DNA of 64,000 bases, from contig CAZNTE010000008.1 of NCBI GenBank assembly GCA_964575895.1, forward strand, positions 31,569-95,568, given 5' to 3'. The notes beneath the pieces were generated by a model. The model was not told where the DNA came from, made no database searches, and was given only the letters and a program-made list of their open reading frames with translations. Numbering within the stretch: position 1 is the first letter of the stretch; each line of letters begins with the position of its first letter. Below are positions 59,444 through 64,000 of this stretch, piece by piece. This stretch comes from Gudongella sp964575895. Lineage in GTDB: Bacteria > Bacillota > Clostridia > Tissierellales > Tissierellaceae. Position numbers and translations under genes: made by a program.

Positions 59444-60988
59444 ATGAGCGAAAAAATTCATGACCTTCTCAAAGCCAAGGGTAAGATTACACTTGGTGGA
59501 GGAGAAAAAAGAATCGAAAAACAACATAGTTCTGGAAAAATGACAGCTAGAGAAAGAATAGCATACTTATTAGACGAAGATAGTTTTGTTGAATTAGACG
59601 CATTTGTTAAACATAGATGTACTAACTTTGACATGGGTAAAGTTGATGCTCCAGCAGATGGAGTTGTAACAGGTTATGGTACTGTTGATGGAAGACTAGT
59701 ATTTGTTTATGCTCAGGATTTCACTGTTATCGGTGGATCACTGGGTGAAATGCATGCTGCTAAAATCGTAAAGGTACAAGACATGGCACTAAAAATGGGT
59801 GCACCAATTGTTGGATTCAATGATTCAGGTGGAGCTAGAATCCAAGAGGGTGTAGATGCACTTTCAGGATATGGGAAAATTTTCTTTAGAAATACAATTT
59901 CTTCAGGAGTAATTCCACAAATATCAGTAATAATGGGACCATGTGCTGGTGGAGCAGTTTATTCACCTGCAATAACAGACTTTATATTCATGACAGATAA
60001 GACTAGTATGATGTTTATCACTGGACCACAGGTTATAAAATCAGTAACTGGCGAAGAAGTAACCCAGGAGCAATTAGGAGGAGCAAACACTCACAATAAG
60101 GTTAGTGGAGTTGCTCACTTTATAGATAATACTGAAGAAGAGACAATTGATAGAATTAAGGAATTATTATCCTTCTTACCTTCAAACAACTTAGAACAAC
60201 CTCCTATTTACGGTACAGATGATGATCTAAACAGAGTTGAAGAGGCATTAAATGAAATGGTACCTGAGAATCCCAACAAGCCATATGACATGAAAGAAGT
60301 TATAAGAACACTGGCTGATGAAGGGTATTTCTTTGAAGTACAACCTTTATATGCACAAAATATCATTACTGGATATATTAGACTTAACGGAAGAACAATA
60401 GGTGTTGTAGCTAATCAACCAAAGATCCTTGCAGGATGCTTAGATATTAATGCATCAGATAAGGCTGGAAGATTTATAAGAACATGTGATGCCTTTAATA
60501 TTCCTCTACTAAATTTAGTTGATGTTCCAGGATTCCTTCCAGGAACTAGCCAGGAATATGGTGGAATTATAAGACATGGTGCAAAGATGCTTTACGCTTA
60601 CTCAGAGGCAACAGTTCCAAAGGTTACACTTATAGTTAGAAAAGCATATGGTGGAGCATATTTAGCAATGTGCTCAAAAGATTTAGGTGCAGATCAGGTA
60701 TTTGCATGGCCAAATGCTGAGATAGCTGTTATGGGACCAGATGGAGCAGCTAATATTATATTTAAGAATGAGATTTCAGAATCTGAAGATCCTATAGCTA
60801 CTAGAGCAGAAAAGATTGCAGAATATAGAAGTCAAGTAGCAAATCCATATACAGCAGCACAAAGAGGATTTGTTGATGATGTATTGGTTCCTAGCCAAAC
60901 TAGACCAAGATTAATCAGTGCTTTTGACATGCTGGAAACAAAGAGAGAGAATAGACCAAGTAAAAAACATGGCAACCTGCCAGTATAG
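59444..60988 (+). CDS. mmdA: methylmalonyl-CoA decarboxylase alpha subunit (carboxyltransferase)
   Basis: A 514-residue biotin-dependent carboxyltransferase that moves CO2 from methylmalonyl-CoA to the biotin of the carrier subunit, leaving propionyl-CoA. ARERIAYLLDEDSF, FNDSGGARIQEGVDALSGYG, MGPCAGGAVYSPAITDF and GAYLAMCSKDLGAD are typical of propionyl/methylmalonyl-CoA carboxyltransferases. The downstream OadG-, biotin carrier- and OadB-like genes make this a Na+-pumping decarboxylase rather than a carboxylase, since no biotin carboxylase is present. Confidence 0.96.
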   Translation: MSEKIHDLLKAKGKITLGGGEKRIEKQHSSGKMTARERIAYLLDEDSFVELDAFVKHRCTNFDMGKVDAPADGVVTGYGTVDGRLVFVYAQDFTVIGGSLGEMHAAKIVKVQDMALKMGAPIVGFNDSGGARIQEGVDALSGYGKIFFRNTISSGVIPQISVIMGPCAGGAVYSPAITDFIFMTDKTSMMFITGPQVIKSVTGEEVTQEQLGGANTHNKVSGVAHFIDNTEEETIDRIKELLSFLPSNNLEQPPIYGTDDDLNRVEEALNEMVPENPNKPYDMKEVIRTLADEGYFFEVQPLYAQNIITGYIRLNGRTIGVVANQPKILAGCLDINASDKAGRFIRTCDAFNIPLLNLVDVPGFLPGTSQEYGGIIRHGAKMLYAYSEATVPKVTLIVRKAYGGAYLAMCSKDLGADQVFAWPNAEIAVMGPDGAANIIFKNEISESEDPIATRAEKIAEYRSQVANPYTAAQRGFVDDVLVPSQTRPRLISAFDMLETKRENRPSKKHGNLPV

Positions 60989-61000
60989 GGAGGGGAAAAT

Positions 61001-61363
61001 ATGTTTGGTGAAAGTATATCAATGGGAGAATCTCTAGTTGTAACTGTAGTGAGTATGGTCGTGGTTTTTCTTGTATTAATTCTTATATCTGCTTTAATTG
61101 GTCTTCTTAAGAACATGGATCAAAAGAAGGCAAAGGAAGTTAAAGTTGAGAAAGTTGATACTCTTGTAAAAGAAGAACCTAAGACTGAAGTGGTAAAAGA
61201 AGAAAATTCTGATGAATTAATAGCTGTAATTGCAGCAGCGGTAGCAGCTAATCTAGGATTAAATATTCCAGATATAAATATTCAAAGTATCAGGAGAATA
61301 CCACAATCTACTACTGCTTGGAAAGAAGTTGGAAAACAGGAACAATTATTCGGTAAACTATAG
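61001..61363 (+). CDS. decarboxylase small membrane subunit (OadG/MmdD-like)
   Basis: A 120-residue protein with one N-terminal membrane helix (about 10-35, GESLVVTVVSMVVVFLVLILIS) and a charged linker, ending in a conserved-looking ELIAVIAAAVAANLG and SIRRIPQSTTAWKEVGKQE. The latter resembles the C-terminal part of MmdD/OadG subunits, which clamp alpha to beta in Na+-translocating decarboxylases. Position between mmdA and the biotin carrier gene supports the call. Sequence identity in this subunit is generally low. Confidence 0.85.
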   Translation: MFGESISMGESLVVTVVSMVVVFLVLILISALIGLLKNMDQKKAKEVKVEKVDTLVKEEPKTEVVKEENSDELIAVIAAAVAANLGLNIPDINIQSIRRIPQSTTAWKEVGKQEQLFGKL

Positions 61364-61380
61364 TAATCGGAGGAGATAAA

Positions 61381-61767
61381 ATGAGAAAGTTTATTATAAA
61401 TGTAAATGGAAATAGTTATGAAGTTGAAGTTGAAGAAGTAGGCGGAGTAGTTTCTGCACCAAAAGCTGCACCTAAAGCAGCTCCTGCTGCAGCTGCACCG
61501 GCAGCACCAAAGGCAGCTCCAAAGGCAGCACCTGCTGTAGCAGCTAGTGCTGGGCAAGAGGTAGTTGATGCACCAATGCCAGGTAACATTTGGAAAATCC
61601 TTGTAAAAGAGGGACAGGAAGTTAAGAGTGGCGATGTACTTCTTATTCTTGAAGCGATGAAGATGGAAAATGAAATAGTTGCACCAAGAGATGGAGTGGT
61701 AGCTAGTTTAACTACTAGTGAAGGAGCCGCTGTAAATACAGGAGACAAGCTTGTAATCCTGGACTAA
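61381..61767 (+). CDS. mmdC: biotin carrier subunit of the decarboxylase
   Basis: A 128-residue biotin carrier. An N-terminal basic/hydrophobic strand region is joined by an Ala-Pro-Lys-rich flexible linker (about 25-58) to a biotinyl domain (about 60-128: VDAPMPGNIWKILVKEGQEV, then LILEAMKMENEIVAPRDG). Lys94 in EAMKMEN is the biotinylation site. It carries CO2 between MmdA and the membrane beta subunit. The linker is low-complexity, giving spurious reading frames on the other strand. Confidence 0.96.
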   Translation: MRKFIINVNGNSYEVEVEEVGGVVSAPKAAPKAAPAAAAPAAPKAAPKAAPAVAASAGQEVVDAPMPGNIWKILVKEGQEVKSGDVLLILEAMKMENEIVAPRDGVVASLTTSEGAAVNTGDKLVILD

Positions 61768-61792
61768 ACCCTTTAAGAAAGGATGAACTAAA

Positions 61793-62971
61793 ATGTTTAT
61801 AGAATTAATAACGGATTTCTGGTATAGTACCGGATTCGGGCTTATGACAGGGGGACATATAATTATGCTCCTTGTATCCCTAATCCTATTATACCTTGCC
61901 ATAGCAAAGGGATTTGAACCATTGCTATTAGTACCAATAGCATTTGGTATGTTATTGGCTAATTTACCAGGGGCATACCTTATGAAAGAACCAGTAGTTC
62001 AGATAATTCAAGATCCTAAGACAGGGGAATTAGTAAGTAAAACCCTTGAAAATGGAGGATTATTGTATTATCTATACCAAGGAGTAAAACTTGGAATTTA
62101 TCCACCACTAATATTTATGGGTGTAGGTGCAATGACGGATTTTGGTCCACTTATTGCAAATCCTAAGTCAGTACTTCTAGGAGCAGCAGCTCAGTTTGGT
62201 ATTTTTGCTACATTTATAGGCGCAATTCTTCTTGGATTCCCAGGAGCAGAAGCAGCAAGTATAGCAATCATTGGAGGTGCAGATGGTCCTACTGCCTTGT
62301 ACTTAACATCAAAGTTAGCACCTCACTTATTAGGACCTATAGCAGTTGCAGCTTATTCGTATATGGCTTTAGTACCGATTATTCAGCCTCCAATAATGAG
62401 GGCTTTAACAACTAAGGAAGAAAGAGCTATTGTTATGGAGCAACTTAGACCAGTTTCTAAGAAGGAGAAAATAATTTTCCCAATATTAGTAACTTTGACA
62501 GTTTCTTTAATACTTCCATCAGCAGCTCCATTAGTTGGAATGCTAATGTTAGGCAACTTATTTAGAGAAACAACCCTTACTGATAGATTATCAAAGACAT
62601 CTCAAAATGAGCTTGTAAACATAGTAACAATTTTCCTTGGAGTAACAGTAGGAGCAACAGCTAGTGCTGAAAGCTTCTGGAACCTTCAAACTCTACAAAT
62701 AATTGGACTTGGACTAGTTGCATTTGCAATTGGTACAGCATCAGGTATATTATTAGGAAAATTAATGAACAAAGTATCTGGTGGAAAGGTTAATCCACTA
62801 ATAGGTTCAGCTGGAGTATCTGCCGTACCTATGGCTGCAAGGGTATCACAAAAGGTTGGACAAGAAGCAAACCCAAGAAACTTCCTACTTATGCATGCAA
62901 TGGGTCCAAATGTTGCAGGTGTAATTGGATCTGCAATTGCAGCAGGTATGCTTTTAATGTTTTTCCAATAA
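61793..62971 (+). CDS. mmdB: Na+-pumping decarboxylase beta subunit (OadB family)
   Basis: A 392-residue integral membrane protein with about nine helices. It decarboxylates biotin-bound CO2 and couples this to Na+ export. GVGAMTDFGPLIANPKSVLLGAAAQFGIF (over about 105-133), the ion-path IIGGADGPTALYLTSKLAPHLLGPIAVAAYSYMAL segment around 160-195, and GSAGVSAVPMAARVSQ are diagnostic. It ends the operon, followed by a strong terminator. The Na+ gradient could drive the alanine symporter and MATE pump in this window. Confidence 0.96.
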   Translation: MFIELITDFWYSTGFGLMTGGHIIMLLVSLILLYLAIAKGFEPLLLVPIAFGMLLANLPGAYLMKEPVVQIIQDPKTGELVSKTLENGGLLYYLYQGVKLGIYPPLIFMGVGAMTDFGPLIANPKSVLLGAAAQFGIFATFIGAILLGFPGAEAASIAIIGGADGPTALYLTSKLAPHLLGPIAVAAYSYMALVPIIQPPIMRALTTKEERAIVMEQLRPVSKKEKIIFPILVTLTVSLILPSAAPLVGMLMLGNLFRETTLTDRLSKTSQNELVNIVTIFLGVTVGATASAESFWNLQTLQIIGLGLVAFAIGTASGILLGKLMNKVSGGKVNPLIGSAGVSAVPMAARVSQKVGQEANPRNFLLMHAMGPNVAGVIGSAIAAGMLLMFFQ

Positions 62972-62982
62972 ATTGGACTACG

Positions 62983-63015
62983 AACTCGCAAATTTTGCGA
63001 GTTTGTTTCTTTTTT
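62983..63015 (+). terminator. terminator of the methylmalonyl operon
   Basis: AACTCGCAAA pairs with TTTGCGAGTT as a near-continuous palindrome, followed by TGTTTCTTTTTT. Confidence 0.88.
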
Positions 63016-63057
63016 GGGTAAAAATACCTTACTATGAATGGAGGCGAATCAAATACT

Positions 63058-63969
63058 ATGGGATATATAACTGATGTTGAAGGTATAAAAGTTGGACATG
63101 CTCAATCATTGGAAGGAATGACTGGCTGTACTGTAATAATTTGTGAGGAGGGAGCAACTGGTGGTGTGGATGTAAGAGGATCAGCACCTGGAACCAGGGA
63201 GACGGATCTATTAAAGTCAGAGAACTTAGTAGAAAGAATTCACTCTGTGGTATTAGCTGGGGGTTCAGCATTTGGTCTTGCTTCATCAAATGGAGTTATG
63301 AAATACCTTGAGGAAAATGGAATAGGGCTAGATGTTGGTGTTACTAAGGTACCAATAGTAGTATCTGCAGTTATATTTGATCTTTGGTTGGGAGATAGTA
63401 AAATCAGACCGGATGAAAAAATGGGTTATGAAGCTGCGAAAGCAGCCACAGAGTTTAATACTGATAGAGGGGTAGTAGGGGCAGGGACAGGTGCCAGTGT
63501 AGGTAAGGCATTAGGTCCAAGTTTTGCAATGAAATCCGGTCTTGGAAGTGCCTCTATTAAAGTAGGAGATTTGGTTGTAGCTGCCTTAGTTGTTGTAAAT
63601 GCTCTTGGAGATATATATAATGATGGAATTCAAATTGCAGGACCATATAAAGATGGGAAACTACTATCAACCCTAGAACTTATGAAAGAAGGATATAGTT
63701 CAGGATTTGCAAATACAAATACTACCATAGGTGTTATAACCACTAATGCTATTTTAACAAAAGCAGAAGCTAATAAGGTATCACAAGTTGCCCATGATGG
63801 CATGGCAAGGGCTATTAATCCAGTTCATACTATGATGGATGGGGATACGGTATTCACAATGGCTACAGGAAAAGTAAAAGGAGATGTAAACCTTGTAAGT
63901 CAATTAGCAGCTGAAGTTTTTCAAAAAGCCATATATGACATTGAGTTTGAACACTCTCGCCACTTATAG
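63058..63969 (+). CDS. P1 family (DmpA/NylC-type) peptidase
   Basis: A 303-residue self-processing N-terminal-nucleophile hydrolase. GYITDVEGIKVGHAQ at the start, GTRETDLLKSENLVE and VLAGGSAFGLASSNGVMKYLEE are typical. The cleavage site appears as N221-T222 in NTNTTIGVITTNA, where the new N-terminal Thr would be the nucleophile. Family members split beta-peptides, D-peptides or amide oligomers. I chose ATG at 63058 because an upstream in-frame ATG at 63034 has no ribosome site; GGAGGCG sits 13 bases away. The last residues (HSRHL) are encoded by the left arm of a hairpin, so the natural C-terminus may be altered. Confidence 0.9.
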   Translation: MGYITDVEGIKVGHAQSLEGMTGCTVIICEEGATGGVDVRGSAPGTRETDLLKSENLVERIHSVVLAGGSAFGLASSNGVMKYLEENGIGLDVGVTKVPIVVSAVIFDLWLGDSKIRPDEKMGYEAAKAATEFNTDRGVVGAGTGASVGKALGPSFAMKSGLGSASIKVGDLVVAALVVVNALGDIYNDGIQIAGPYKDGKLLSTLELMKEGYSSGFANTNTTIGVITTNAILTKAEANKVSQVAHDGMARAINPVHTMMDGDTVFTMATGKVKGDVNLVSQLAAEVFQKAIYDIEFEHSRHL

Positions 63970-63979
63970 AAGTGGGAGA
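63955..63979 (+). repeat. hairpin at the right edge, possible IS200/IS605-type end
   Basis: TCTCGCCACTT and AAGTGGGAGA form a stem of ten pairs with one bulged G around ATAG. No T run follows, so it is a poor terminator. Its form recalls the imperfect hairpins at ends of IS200/IS605 elements. The window stops 21 bases later, so no transposase can be seen. Confidence 0.4.
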
Positions 63980-64000
63980 TTCCTGATTCATAGTCTTGTG

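Noticed and set aside
61416..61748. Alanine-rich reading frame on the minus strand opposite the biotin carrier gene
   Set aside because: It mirrors the Ala-Pro-Lys linker of the real gene and has no ribosome site or family match.
1..64000. tRNA, rRNA, CRISPR array or complete insertion sequence
   Set aside because: I looked for tRNA T-arm patterns, rRNA segments, regularly spaced repeats and transposase motifs and saw none; only a possible transposon end at the right edge.

Overview
This window comes from the chromosome of a low-GC, anaerobic Gram-positive bacterium of the Clostridia/Tissierellia type. This is inferred from the strongly AT-rich codon use, a T-box and a yybP-ykoY riboswitch, TTG/GTG starts behind strong purine-rich ribosome sites, Bacillus/Clostridium gene order from spoVG to ftsH, and strictly anaerobic enzymes (AOR-type oxidoreductase, superoxide reductase, acyl-CoA dehydrogenase with Etf, a Na+-pumping decarboxylase). 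No species can be named from the sequence alone. I saw no rRNA, tRNA, CRISPR array, prophage or complete insertion sequence.

Layout. 1-1.2 kb: 3' part of glmS. 1.3-2.0 kb: two divergent XRE-type regulators with a shared operator region. 2.1-5.1 kb: a tripartite tricarboxylate transporter (SBP lipoprotein, TctB, TctA). 5.4-7.7 kb: a tandem-repeat lipoprotein and an ApbE flavin transferase, a probable FMN-carrying surface redox protein and its modifying enzyme. 7.7-10.0 kb: ndk, an Asp/Glu racemase-family protein, a sortase, a PgpA-family protein. 10.1-16.8 kb: Na+/alanine symporter, RNase H, dCMP deaminase-like protein, MscL, patatin, Nudix, MATE pump. 16.9-21.0 kb: a sigma-54 activator followed by a textbook -24/-12 promoter driving aldehyde:ferredoxin oxidoreductase and a MoaD-like protein. 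21.1-23.4 kb: glpK and pgeF. 23.5-26.5 kb: acd-etfB-etfA on the minus strand behind a near-consensus Rex operator. 26.6-28.1 kb: tyrS with a tyrosine T-box. 28.2-29.8 kb: a four-gene minus-strand operon of two lipoproteins, a double zinc-ribbon protein and a CopZ-like Fe-S/zinc protein. 30.0-37.7 kb: superoxide reductase, RNA methyltransferase, cobalamin adenosyltransferase, PAS-PP2C phosphatase, pgi, crotonase, hydroxyacyl-CoA dehydrogenase, and a Ca/Na-type antiporter under a yybP-ykoY (Mn2+) riboswitch. 37.7-55.8 kb: murC, then spoVG-glmU-prs-pth-mfd-prsA-spoVB-like-yabN-hup-rqcP-divIC-yabR-tilS-hpt-ftsH. 56.0-63.0 kb: an eight-gene methylmalonyl-CoA operon (split mutase, MeaB, epimerase, four-subunit Na+-pumping decarboxylase). 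63.1-64.0 kb: a P1-family peptidase ending inside a hairpin that looks like a transposon end.

The most notable observation is that the CopZ-like gene is probably a selenoprotein gene. An ATG with a good ribosome site lies 60 bases upstream of the conventional start, in the same frame, separated from it only by one in-frame TGA directly after a Cys codon. A 6-bp stem with an AGAGG loop begins 15 bases after that TGA, the spacing expected of a bacterial SECIS element. The conventional GTG start has only a badly placed ribosome site.

Metabolically, the crotonase, hydroxyacyl-CoA dehydrogenase and acyl-CoA dehydrogenase/Etf supply most of a butyryl-CoA pathway (no thiolase here). The methylmalonyl operon would turn succinyl-CoA into propionyl-CoA and export Na+, served by the cobalamin adenosyltransferase at 31.6 kb. 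Sporulation genes that normally sit inside the spoVG-ftsH block (spoVT, yabP, yabQ, spoIIE) are absent, although spoVG keeps a good sigma-H-type promoter.
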